From Scatophagus argus (Eukaryota > Chordata > Actinopteri > Scatophagidae), in contig NC_058511.1 of the NCBI RefSeq assembly GCF_020382885.2, forward strand, positions 2,325,501-2,389,500: DNA of 64,000 bases, in the 5' to 3' direction. This document shows positions 1-13,000 of the stretch, one piece after another; positions within the stretch are counted from its first letter, which is position 1; every line of letters starts with the position of its first letter. The translations under genes were made by a program, and so were the position numbers. The notes beneath the pieces were generated by a model. It was not told where the DNA came from and did not search any database. It saw nothing but the letters and a program-made list of their open reading frames with translations.

Positions 1-3000
1 GGTGTATTTGTACTGGTATCACTTTAAGGGTACTGGTGTCATCATTTTTTAAACGATGCCCAGCCCTTATCAAACTGCCAGTTAGCTGCACATTAGAGAG
101 ACTGCAATAAACTGTGGGTCCATGTTCATCAAGCGTTGTAGAAAGGTTTCCATGCGTCGGTGGATATCTGAGATGTATTTTTCACAGTTAAAACAGCGAG
201 GAGCAGTGACAGCCTGTGAAATCAGCTCATGCAGCGTCAGTCCAAGTCATTCGGAAGGAAACGTGAAGGAAAACACCAGATTTGTACCATAAACAGGAAC
301 TGTCTCTCACACACAGCCACTGTAGATGCTTCCAGTTGTTAGGATACAAAGTTTACATTGAACAAACATGTATACTGCTTGAATATAGCAAACTGAATCT
401 CACACAGATCGTGCGTCATTTTTAAGGCTACAGTATTAAGAAGTCCAGAGACGGTTTTCGTTTGGTTGTAAAACTTAGAGGAACACTGTAACACACAAGT
501 AAAGATCTTAATTTTATTACAAATATACTTTATCAGGTGATGCTTTGTGCTTTACCACACATTTAAGATTTTGTTTTTGTCAGTATTTTATTAAAATTAC
601 TATCTACCTTACTGCAGGTGACAGATTGGTATACAGTATATGTTGTATGAACTATTAACAGAATTATGAAATCCAGCATTGTGAATGTTCTCTCTGTGTT
701 GCTGTTATGTCTTTCCTGCTGTCACTGGATCACAGTATTGATTTCAGGAACTGGATTTCAAACCAGTATTGATGGTTTTATTTTTTAAGAGCCACCCAGG
801 AAGCCATCCTGGAAGGCCTCGTGATTTTATTTCTCAAAATTTTAATTCAACCATCTCAACAAAAGTGAACACAAATTATTCATCTCTCTGTTGGTTTTGA
901 CAGCAAACTCGGGTTTGTCTTCGAGTGTCGGTTTCTAGTGACCTGATGTGGTGTTTATTGAGCAGCCAACGCCATCTTATTGAAAACACATTGATTTTTC
1001 ACACCGGCTTACGCGAAAGGAAACGTACAGCCCACACACTGTTGTTCTCCCATGCAAAATGCGATACCACATGACGTGTAGTTTAGAGAAACATGAATGA
1101 AGCGTGAAGCCGACAGAGATCTGCAACATGAGCTCATTTTCTCTTCCGTTAATTCTGACCCGCCAAGTTTGCGAGCCCTGAATTGACGTACCTGAAACAT
1201 GACGCTCTCAGCATTTTCAGTTCAAACTACTTTTGGGACACAGGTCCCAGTGTCATCAGTTTGGAGCCAGAAAACTCATAGTTCTTATGGTGAGCAAACA
1301 TCACGATGGCTTCAGTGGCATTATGTGGCAGTATGTAATGTTATTTTTGTCTAAAAGTATTGCCATCAAGTAAAATATAACATGTGAACTTTATTTTTAA
1401 GATTTTATTGTGGGGAGAAATATATATTTTGAGAGAGAATGTGAGTCTTCCTGTTTCATGGTTTCCTTCAGAGTAAAAGCAGCACAGGAAATGGAATCTG
1501 CAGACCAACATACCAGTTTACATCACACACAGACAGAAGTAATACTAATATCCACAAGCAGCAGAGGTCCCTTACGACATGCCTCAGGCAGGCAAGTAAA
1601 GTTTCTGTGATGTTTCAGTGTTGTTTTTCAGATTTCCACTCAGGTTTCTTTTCTTTTTTTTTCTTTCTTTTGCCCAAATGTGCATAAAAACAGGTGGTTG
1701 GAAACACACTTGTTGACTTGCCTTTAGACTGAAGTTGTGAACATCACATCCTGTTGATGGGACTGAATCACTTTGTGTGGGAGAAAAACAGTGACTTTAC
1801 GTTTTGTCATGGACCTGTGATTTGTTTTTGAATGTGCATGCTCTTAAACACATGAGGAAAACAAAGTATTTAAAAATGTTTAGTTTTTTATTTTTAAGCA
1901 TGACCACACTGTTCATGTCCACTTTGTTTCAGTATGTTTAGGTATTACTTTTAACAATTACAGTAATTCTCCAGAAGACCTCCACGATTCTGCCAATCAG
2001 CAGACAGACTGGGGGGAAGCTCTCCAACTGTTGGAGAGTTTGAATCCCAGTTTGGAACATGTGGATCTTGACAGATTGTTGAGTATAATCATGCTATATT
2101 AAAAGCTCCTACTGATCCACACCTCATCTTTTCAGATCCTTCCAGAATAAGCTGGAAGTGTACATTTTACATGAAATGAAACCTAAGCAAGAGACTATCG
2201 TTTGATTCCAGTTTCAACTAAATAAAAAAATAAACAAATTAACATTTTGCAGCCATCTTTTTAGCAACCAACCAGTCAAATATTTTTAATTTTCCAGACG
2301 TGAAACGATTTGTTAAACACAACCTTTTCCCATCCCTAACAAAGTGGATTTTGTACCCGCCTACCCGGAACCTCGAGTGCTAATCATCCATCTAAATTGA
2401 TTTGGCGTGAGATGTGTGCTGCACACGATGTCCAGAAATCACAACCCGGTTACTGAGGATAATCCACAGATAGATAATCCACTTCCTGTGAGCAGTTTGG
2501 TGGAGCAACAATTTCTTTTAAACGTAAATATGTGATATGTCGGTGGTTTGCAGAAACGTGCAATGCCAACATTTATTCTGCAGATTAAGTTGCATTTGAT
2601 TTGTTGTCATCTGTTGAGGCACCAGTTCGAGCTTTTAGTGGGCTGATTCATGTTCAGTTTGCCTTCATCTGGCTCCCATGTCTGCCAGCATCAGAAAGGG
2701 ACAGTATGACCTCAGTGTTTAGCTTCAGTGGTGTAAATGTCCCCCGAGGCAACAGAAACCTCACTGATGTTTTTCAGATTGACAGATATGTAAAACTGGC
2801 ACTAATGACAGTTACAGTTACATGCTCAGTGTGGAAAAGTTAAATGAAGTCGTCTTTATGTGATTTTCTTCTCGATGATGGTTATAGAATCAAACTGTCC
2901 GTCACATGCTGTGTCAGTGTACTGCAGTCTTCATTCTCATGTAGGTTGGACTAATAAGATTCACTGACTTTGTCTAATGTTTGGTTTATCTCAGCCAAAG

Positions 3001-6000
3001 CCACTTCTTCCATTAAAAGTCAAACGTATTGATTCTTGTCATGTAAACTGTGTGTACAACGAGGATGTGGACACTGAATGACATTTTTTTTAAAGCAGTT
3101 GATAATTTTCTGATAACGAATGCATCACGTTCAGTTGGTGATATATTTATTTTGTTTTCATATCACTGTTCTTTGATTGTATAGTTGCAATAGGAGCTGT
3201 AGGGAGACCAAACTCAAAACTGGATTGTGAAGTTATCATGGAAAGCCAGTATATTATAGGAGCAAAACCTGTTCAGTTAGCGGGTGTTAAATGTATAAAT
3301 GTCCTCAAAGACAATTTGCTGAAATGCATTATGTAAAATGAGCAAAATAAATATGGACTCACGTAGATTTTCTCACGTTTCTCTTCCTCTCTGATGAGTC
3401 ACCACTTCAGTCCTGATTGTCCCTTAACAACAATGCAGCGTTTGTCATGTAAAGAGACGAACTGCAGCTGCAGGGAGTCACTAATCAAGACGCTAAGCTA
3501 GCAACAAGAAACACAACGTTTTATGACGACATCTGGACTGTTGTCAGTTGTCACTGCTTCAGTACACTTTGCACGCAGATGGTTCGTGAGCAGATTGGCA
3601 CAACCAGGAACTGTGGTTTGAAACGTGTTCAGCTACTCGTCACAGATTTTAACGTAAAATAGAACGAAATTTAGAAAAAAAATACAACTATCAAAATAAA
3701 ATGTGTTTACAAATGACTCACAGACACTGTTAATGTCAAGTTAATGTATATCCACTTGACTGCCGTAGAACACACAACATACATGTTAAAGATTCATTTG
3801 ATCCATCTTTAGTTGAAATGTTGAAATGCCTGAACATAATGGAACCAGACTGCACTCCACAGACCTTACTGTGATCACTTTCCTGTAGGAACTATTTACT
3901 TTTCATATCATCACAGAGAACGAAAAGATGCATCTAATCATGGACAAGATGTGGCCAAACATTCAGAAAATTCAGTCAAGCACAAGTCTAAATTATGGAG
4001 AGACACGTTACTTCTCCCAAGAGAGGGAAAGGCTCATCACTGGCTCTTCAGGCATCATGATGCCACTCTGATGTGTACACAACATGCATGTAATGTACCA
4101 CTGACATGTCAACACCTGGAGCCACTGACTCACAGGTATGGGATTAGAAGTGTTTCAGTATTATTGGACAGGGACAGAGTCAAACACTGAGAGCCCTCAC
4201 CTGCAGCAGTGCAGCAGGTGAGTTCATCAGTGCACCTGTTCTGTGTTGGCTAATGACTCTCTCATCACTCGAGTCAGACTCGCTGGGCGTTTCTGTAGGG
4301 GAAGCCAATAAAAGAACAGCCGTGTGCACTGCAGCCGGTTTCCTGTTGCTCTGTGCTGACCCACCAAGGCAACAGGACTTCTGCTCACACTGAGAGAGAG
4401 GAAAAGCAGTTTGGAAACAAAAGAATTATCTCAAAATGTGAAACTGCCCTGTAACTACAAACGTTGATGTTGGCCAATGAGGGCTCAGTAACAAACTGAA
4501 AGTGAACATTTTAGACTTTGTCATTTGTTTGTCTTCACTGGCCTAAAACGTGAGAGGAAGAGGTGCTTGCTGGTTGGTTCAGCAGGTGCACAAAATATCT
4601 CAGCTTTCGGCTCTTCTTTATTGCATATTCTCTCTTGTATGTTTTCCTTGCTGACGCTGACAGTGAAGGCTGGTCGGTGTAAAGCAGGTAGCCAAACATA
4701 TTTAGCAAAGTAAACTGGTGTGTATAAAGTAAACCGGTAAATTATACTGGTGTGTATTCAGCAGGGTTATGTCAGCGTATCCTCATCAGGCAGATTTTAT
4801 TTTACATTTTCTGTTGTTCTGGTCAGTAAAAGAGTTTTGGGCCAACATGTCTTCCACAACAGCCATCCACAGAAATAAGACAAAGGAAGACAAAGTACTG
4901 AGGTCAAATTTTCTGCAAATATTTATTGAAATTATCACTCACAAAATGCATCTTGGTGTTTGAGTTCCACATTATCATCCCAGCAGACTTTCTCATCAGA
5001 GACCCTTAAGTGCCCTTTAAGCCTCCTGAAAATCACTTATGACTATGAAAATGTTTAAAACTGTGACTGAGTCAGGCCGGGTTACTTCATACATCTCTGC
5101 TTTATAGTACATGCAACGGGTACTTTACACTGTTTATGAAATGCAGTCTGAACAAAAAGTCCTTACTGTCAGTTTATGTGTGTTTTACCCTGGAAAGTGA
5201 TGCTTGTGTGGAACTGAACAAAAAAAATGTGTTGCTGTCTTCCTTTTAAATTACACCATCATGCAAATTACAAAAGAAATCATTAGCAAAACTAGTGAAC
5301 CAAACGACCTCAAACTGTATGTGTTCAGTGAGTAAAACTGTTTCGGAAACAAAAATTAATTCAGCTGTTAATTTGCTCTAAGGCTGAAATTACAACATAA
5401 TCATAATACTTCCCACTGACATTAGATCATTCACAAAAACAAGCCCAGAGTCATCACACTGTTTGTAACCAAACATCTCTGAACCCTTTACAAAGTCCTA
5501 TCAAAGGTGTTTTTAAAAGATTCACTGTGGAGCCTCTGCAGCAGGTAACTTAAAGTCTCACACATGACATAAACCTGGTTTCAAATCCCCTGAATTCTCC
5601 TTAGAGGAGGGAAGCAAACCAGCAAAATCAGTGACACACTGTGGCATAAACAGAAGCCAAAATCTGTGAGACCGACCAGCATCTTCTGCTGGTTTTCACA
5701 CTACGTTCTGCTGTACGTTATTGTAGCATGAGTCACTGAAGTTGACAGTTTTATCACTCGCTGTCGCACATTAACTTCACTGGATGTGTTCGACTGCAAG
5801 CCCTCATGCTCAAATCCAGTCAGGTCTGTTTATTTGTTGTACATATTAACTCAATGCTCAAAATAAACACAACAAAGAAGGCACATCTGATGCTGTGTCT
5901 GCCCATGTTGGAGGAAATTAAATACAGATGGGCTTCACTTGTGTGCTAAAGGTACTTTGTACAGTTTCTAACATACAAGTTTTATCCTTTTAAGATTTTA

Positions 6001-6375
6001 CTGCTGCATTTCTGTTATAACTCCAATTTACTGAAATTAAAGGACATCAAAAAGCATTTTTGCCTTGTGTCATTCAAAAGCATCACCTGCCTTTGAAATA
6101 AATCTCTTTATTTTGAACAAAAACATCAGGTGATGTGACAGTTAAGCCTAGCAGTTCTCAGAGGAAACACGGTTTGAATCCCAAACATCTCCAACATGTC
6201 ATGCAAAAAATCTTAGCTTTGAGTCACTGACTTATTAGCAGTTACAGTTTATTTGTCTGGAAACAACTCTGCAGCTCAAGTCTCAAACGCCACAAGAAAG
6301 CTTTAAGTGGTCTCCACTTAACCAGTTTGCTGGTCAGAGTGTTGACTCATGTTTCTGCAGGTACAGGCCAACACA
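1..6375. other. No recognised gene
   Basis: I see no coding exon or RNA gene here. Open frames are short, mostly under 100 codons, and lack family motifs or convincing splice flanks. An AATAAA hexamer on the plus strand near 3346 and another near 5869 could end a long 3' untranslated region of a plus-strand gene lying to the left. In mammals CLVS2 lies next to and converges on TRDN (from memory), so a clvs2 3' UTR is one possibility, but nothing in the bases proves it. A T-rich run sits at about 1650-1670. Confidence 0.3.
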
Positions 6376-6916
6376 TACACTATATAGACAAAAATATTCA
6401 GACAGTCCTGTTTCTCAGGGTTTGGGCTCGGCCCCTGACTTCCTGTGAAGGGAAATCTTAATGCTTCAGCACACCAAGACATTTTGGACAATGCTATGCT
6501 TCCAACTTTGTGGCAACAGTTTGTTGAAGGCCCTTTTCTATTCCAGCATGACTGTGCCCCAGTGCACAAAGCAAAGCTCCATAAAGACATGGTTGGATGA
6601 GTTTGGTGTGGAAGAACTTGACTGGCCCACACAGAGCCCTGACCTCAACCCCATCCAACACCTTTGGGATGAACTGGAACGGAGATTGTGAGCCAGGCCT
6701 TTTGGTCCAACATCAGTGTGTGACCTCACAAATGCTCTACTGCATGAATGGGCACAAATTCCCACAGAAACACTCCAACATGTTGTGGAAAGCCTTCACA
6801 GAAGAGTGGAAGCTGTTAGAGCTGCAAAGGGGGAACCAACTCCATATTAATGTATATGCATTTAGAATGTGCTGTTATGGTTTGGTGTCCCAATACATTT
6901 GTCTATATGGTCTATC
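6374..6916 (+). mobile_element. Tc1/mariner-like remnant, copy 1
   Basis: The element is bounded by imperfect inverted ends: an ACTATATAGACAAAAATATT-type start near 6378 and its reverse complement near 6890-6915. Inside, plus-strand frames encode the C-terminal half of a Tc1-type transposase, broken by frameshifts: a CAPVHKAK-like stretch, then WPTQSPDLNPIQHLWDEL near 6620-6680. The N-terminal DNA-binding domain is absent. Tc1 transposases normally have a catalytic Glu in the IEHLW motif; here it is Gln. This is an inactive deletion derivative. A second copy lies in the opposite orientation at 26866-27415. Confidence 0.85.
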
Positions 6917-9900
6917 ATGAGTTGGTGTGTAACTGTGGTTCAGTGAAACTTAAAACTACTGACAGACTGAAGTGAAACAAGCTGATAAAGACAATCTTGC
7001 CGCAGGTGCACACACTGTACCCTTTAAAAACCACCCACAACATGCAGGAGAAAACATCACCTGCTTGCAACAGCAACAAACAAGCTTGTGTGCAGATGTT
7101 TACAGCCTGTTGTCATGGAAGTCGCCGGGGGTAAACTGAATATGAGCACATGGATATTTGGCTCTGAAACTTGTTGTACAACAGTCTAATGAGATTAGAT
7201 TTGATTAGATTAAATTAGGTAAATGTTAAAAGTGTAATTACGGCACACATTTCCAGCTGTATGGTGTAATTACTGTCTTTCAGTATCATTCAGGGCCTGC
7301 AGACGGCTCAGAGCAGCAACCTACTGCTGCGTCTCCCCACTGGAATAGGATTCATTTTAAAAATTATTCGTCCATAAACAACACCTGAAGACGCCGGGTG
7401 TCTTTTTAAATGCCACTCCAACAGCCACACACACACACTGTGTGGAGGCTGATACTGTGAAAGGCTGTCAGAGCTCATTTGGCTGTGAAACCTGAGGACT
7501 GTTCACACTTGTGTCTCTCAGGCCTGTTGACTTAAACCCTGCAGGCTGACAGGAAGCCTGTGGCTACTTTAACCTCATTTCACACTTGGACTTAATAACC
7601 CAGAGTTTACATGAGACCTCTGGTTAAAAATTCACACTCAAAAATCAGAAGTTGTTGTTAACGTGCTAAGTATGCTAACAGTGAACTACTGCGGTGTTTA
7701 ATTAGTCAGAAACGCCCCCTGGCGAGGATGCCGCTCTTTGTGCTCGTGTCATGTGCACATGCTTGAGTTTAATGGGTTTTGAGGCCTCCATAACGAGTAG
7801 CTGAGATTTGACTGGACATCATCCTGGTGCTTTGGCTCTGGCCCAGATACACACCCGTGATTTTTAAAGGTGCATTCAGATTATACATAAAGCAGTTTTT
7901 CCTCTCGTTTTATTGTGCAATTTGTGGCCACAAACAGCCAATGACAAACTCTACGGTGGCGAACCGGATCCTGTTAGCTTGGCAGCAGACTCAGACTCCT
8001 GGAGAACAGTCTTCTGTTATTTTGTCTCATTTTCCTCTCATCATACAGCTGCAGGATACGAGTAAAAGTTTGCTTCTACTCTCGGTTCAGTCTGAACACA
8101 CCTGCACTACAGCAAAGATTCATAAAAGTATGGTAGCCTGGGTGTGCCACACCTCAAGCATCAGGCTACAGTTGTGTAAAAGTCAGACCATAAAGTTCTG
8201 AACTGTGTGCAACAGTATGAGTGTCTTACCATGAAAGTGAACTTTAAAAATAAGGAGGAATTAACATCAGGACACCTTGTGGATTATCAGATGCTCAGTA
8301 GCTGAGATTATGGCAGCTGAGCCGAGGCTGAAAACCGCAGTAGGCCCTGGATTAACATGGGTCTCTCATCCCAGGATCAAACCCAGTGAGGAAACCTCTT
8401 TTGGTTCTGTTGAGCTCAGGTTTTCATTCAGTAAGACAACAGATAATTGCAGATAATGCGAGGCAACAGTTTTGCAGCAACAACAACAACAACAAGGCAT
8501 CAGGCCTTGCTGGTCAGGTACAAAACCGGAGCGAGTGAGGTAACATATGATAAATGACTTCTGTCCACAGCAGCAGACATCACAGCGTCTGGTTAGTTGG
8601 TCACATCAAAGCTGTCCTGCACAGATTCCCCGTCTCTGAACACAGTTACAATAAGACAGTTTGAGACCCTACATGATCAAATGTGCAGACATTTGATCCA
8701 CTGACTCCATGAGCTGCACTTCACACATATGAGTGAAGCTGACTTGGCATCAAGGACTTCTGAGGTTAAAATATTTACATGGGAAGTTGGTGGAAAACAG
8801 CATTCAAGTATTACATGATGATTAGTATTAGATGACGTGATCGTGTATTGTAAACTTTAACTTGAAGTCCTTAAAAAGTACAATTTAACATGTCAAAGTA
8901 TGCTTATAAACTTAGGAAACTGCAGTGTTGGTACGGTGAGCTACGCACGACGCCATGTGACGCCTTCCTCATGTGAGGTGAGTAAAATAAGAGCAAAGCG
9001 TCTCAACGTTTTTCACCACTCGACAACATTTAACATGTGGAGGAGACTGATGGACGTTCACACTTGTGATCAGAGACGAGGAAGCCGCTCCGATCAACTG
9101 TGGGAGCTCCTGGGATTTGACCCCCAAATGCAACGAAGCAGCAAAGCACGACTTTGCTCGTTATGGTGATTTAAATCTACTAAATAAAAGATCATCTTTT
9201 ATGTTCTCAAGTTCAGGGTTTGAATGCGGTTCTGTGCACTGCTGTAACAGCTCAGAAGCTGAAATAAGCTGAAAATAAGCAACATGTCCCGTTCAAGTAA
9301 TATTTAATCACATTCAAACCATGTCTTCATCACTTTGTAATTTCATTTCCATTAAACATGAAACGAGCTTATGAGTTTCATATTAATTGCACTATTTTAC
9401 TTTCCCAAATATGCTGTGCGTCTTTAAAAAGTCTCTTTTAAAGCAAAATTATTACACAGTTGTTTTGTGAGTGCATGAATGTTTAACAGAAATGGTACTT
9501 CAAACTGGACCGCGAACGTAAACTGAAAAACAATATGCCAAGGTGTGTGTGTGTGTGTGTGTGTTCATTTCAGCATAAATTACTAATGTATGCATTATGT
9601 ACATGATATGGAGTTAAGAGCATTCACATGGATGCCTCCTTGTTAGGTCTGTCATGATTTTATATCTAAGAGACGAGCAGCTGATGGCAGGGACGACTAG
9701 CGAAACAAAATACAGCGAAGCATCAGCTGAGGGTGAAGTATCAACACAAGCCCCAGGAGCTCAACCACTAACACTTAAGTAAATTAAAGACAAAATAGTT
9801 CTGTCCACTTGTGTCTGTGATTTTCCTCAGAACGTGAGGACTTCACAGATTTAAAACGTCTCCCCCTGCTGGACGGAGGGGGGAATGCAGTGCTACAGAG

Positions 9901-9925
9901 AAATGAGGGGAGAGTTCAGGTCGTC
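6917..9925. other. Intergenic / trdn 3' flank
   Basis: No exon is supported. The right part probably carries the 3' UTR of the minus-strand trdn gene, whose stop codon is at 9926. A minus-strand ATTAAA lies at about 9302-9307 and could serve as its polyadenylation signal, but this is only a candidate. A CAA/ACA run is at 8480-8493 and a (GT)n microsatellite at about 9543-9564. A 124-codon open frame at 7827-8201 has no recognisable domain and I did not call it. Confidence 0.35.
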
Positions 9926-10077
9926 CTATTGGCCCGACGTCCTCGCTGCTCTCTGCTGCTCCAACATGGACCGGAGTGCAGGGGACATCATGGTGGGGGA
10001 CATGGCAGGGGTGAAAGGTCTCAAGGGGTACTGTGCATTTTTCCCAGGGACGTAAATGCACTGGAAGTATCTCTGGC
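9926..10077 (-). other. trdn: trdn last coding exon
   Basis: After a CACAG acceptor the exon reads GQRYFQCIYVPGKNAQYPL and then a Pro/Met/Thr tail (RPFTPAMSPTMMSP) and an Arg/Gln-rich end, stopping at TAG (9926-9928). Skeletal triadin ends with a comparable aromatic FQCVYLDGYNGYGF motif and a PFTP block, so this identifies the gene and its long isoform. The single Cys is shared with the mammalian C-terminus. Confidence 0.9.
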
Positions 10078-13000
10078 CTGTGAGGACGGCAAGATGAGAC
10101 GACTGATAACGGGATGGTTTCATATAAAAGTAATGCAGACAGTGGAAGACAGTTTAATAGATGTAAAGTGGAGGAAAATGAGCCAAAACTGAGTTCCCTT
10201 TTAGAAAAGTTTCAATAGTTACTGAGCTCATGTACCACTTCAGCATCCCTGGATCACCTGCATGTCGTGCCCACTCGTCTCTATGATGTCAGCTGTCCTA
10301 TAAAGACAAAAACCTTTTCTAAAAATGTCTGCCGACGTTTCAACAACTCTTACCTGGTTTCTTCTTCTCTGTCGTGTTGTCTTCAGTCCGCGGCTCCTCT
10401 GCAAGAAACAACATTAAAGACATTGATGTGTTGTTCGCACATGAGTGTCTGTGAGAGAGAAGCAAGGCAAAAGGACGAGTGTCTACATGCATGCAACAAG
10501 GGAGGGTGGGAGGAAAGACACCTCAGAAAGGAGAGAAAAGGCTTTCATTCAAACAACACGCTGTGATGTTTTCATCCTCCTGTTAAAGTCCATCAGAAAT
10601 TATTATTATTTTTGCTGGAAATCTACATGCAATTCCTTGATGTTTGTTTCGTAGTGACAAACAGAAAACGTTTTTAAGGTTATTTTTCCGCAATTATACT
10701 GTCCCCTGTTTTGATGTTCTCCCACAGGAGCATAAATGTTTGAGTTTAACAAATGATGCTCAGCAGATGTTGTAATTACATCCATTAGGATTCAGTGCTG
10801 ACATAACATCGGGAACCTTGGCGGGCTTCCACTTTCCAAATGGGGAAAAAAGGCCAATGGATCCTCCAGAATGTGGGGTGTTGACAGACAGATTAAGTTG
10901 CTAATGGTGGATAAACATCTTAAATCAACATTCAGTGACTGTCAGTCTATGAGTGCTGTGGATAACAGCAGCGGAGTGTAAAATGTTGTTTAAAGACGCC
11001 CTTTAGACACCCAGCAGACAGGCTGCCACGGCGACGCTGCAACAATCTGATGTGTTTCACAGGGAGATAAACAACTTCCTGTTGTGCTTCTAATGCAGAA
11101 TTACCAAGAAGGTGGGAATGATTTACATCATTTGCAGGATGCACTTCACAAACTTTACTGAGTTTTTTTCTCACATAAGAAATCTTAAAATTGTGGGATT
11201 TTTTAAGGGAGTCTGGGAATATTGCAGTTAATAGTCCAATGGTGAAATAAGTTGAAACAAACATGTTTATAAACATCTGCTGCTCATCTGGAAAAGAATT
11301 TTATCGTGCAGACAAACAGACCATTTGACTATTGGTTTGTAGTGTCCATCATGGATGTTGGTCTTTGCTGTCTGTCTGTCTGTCTGTCTGTCTGTCTCCT
11401 TTAAGCAGCTGAAACAACCAAAATCCCTAACAACCCTGAGCAAATGAAACTTAGAGATAAACTGAGTTTGGGGCAGAATCTGCAGTGTCAGACGTTAATA
11501 TGAGGAAAGTGTGGAGTCACTCGGGGCAGTGGGGGAGTGTTGATACTCCGCTGGATGACTCAATAAGAACAGAACACTAATACCCCATTAATTGGCTTTA
11601 CTTCATGGATTTAATCAATCCAGCCGAGTAAAATCACAGTTACAGTCATCAAAGGCCATAATCTCTTCCAATGACTCAAGGCGGCTGAAAAAGCCAGTAA
11701 TCTCGTCCCAATCAGTTCATCTCATTAAGCTCTAATCTCTTATGCTCCTGATGTCATTAAAAATCTGCTCGTATTGAGTCAAGCAGTGGAAAGATGGCGG
11801 AGATTAACTGAATACCTTAAGATTTACAGGAAGCTCTTTTTCCACTCTCTAAGAACAACAAGCATAATGTATGAAAGATTAAACACGGCTTTGTGTACCT
11901 ACAACTTCAAACTGTGTAACCTGACGACGCCTCATCGTTTTGTGATTTCTTTCTGTGTGTTGTGTAGTGGGGCGGCACAGTGGTGCAGTGGTTAGCACTG
12001 TCGCCTCATAGCAAGAGGGTTCCAGGTTCGAATCCCGGTCTGGGCCCTTCTATGTGGAGTTTGTATGTTCTCTGTGCCTACTTTGCAGTGTTGCTCTGTT
12101 TGGTTGCTTTCTGTATCTGCTTGCGGCGTGTCGAGCTCTCTCGGTGTGCGTTCACATCAGAGTCAGTGTTAACAGTCGTTATGGTGACTGGACGCCATTC
12201 GCACGGGGGATTAGTAACTCTGATGCTCCTCTCATACTCACTGGCTTGTTGTTTCTCTTTATCTAAAGTGTGAGGGAGGATAAAAGAGAGAAACTGATAA
12301 ACTGATCGGCGTTGGACACACACAGCACACGTCACACTTCTGAATACACACCTTTAGCCTCTTGGACGGGTTTCTTTTCTTCCTTCTCAGCTTTGCCTGT
12401 GAAGGAATTGACAGCCCTATTACATCCTGCCAAATAACTCTCCATATTGTGGTGTACATTTAATATTCCTGCGATATTATTCCCCCTCTCAGTGTGATCC
12501 GGCCTGACATGTCCCTAATTAGAAATTTTATCATGCATAAAACAGCCCAATTAATCCCATTCAACATTGCCGAGTCTCCAACATAAAAATCCACCCTTTT
12601 GCCTGCTCGTTCGCTGTTTTTTTCCCCCCAGACCCAACAAAAGCTTTATGAAAATAGTTTCACACGCTGCCGAGCAGTCAGAATGACCGGGAAAGGGGCC
12701 GAGGAGGTGCTCCCCAGGTTATCATTCAAGTTTATGTCATCAATCTGTATTTTCACTTTCATTTTTCAAATATTATTCACCCCGACAATTGCCACCATGA
12801 GAAAGTAATGGTGAGAAAAGGCAAGAATTCCCACTCAAAAGATCAAACGTCAGGTTGCTGGTGTGTTTTTATCTGCAGAACGTGGATTTAAAGCAGCAAA
12901 TACAAGCACATACAAATATATTAAAATGCAAACTTACTTTTCTTCTCTGTTAGCAGTTTTGATCTTGTCTTGGCTGAAAATAAAAGCGCATCAAAAATGA

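Noticed and set aside
11980..12045. Possible tRNA gene
   Set aside because: It has a box-B-like GGTTCGAATCC, but the sequence does not fold as a cloverleaf and continues as a known dispersed repeat.
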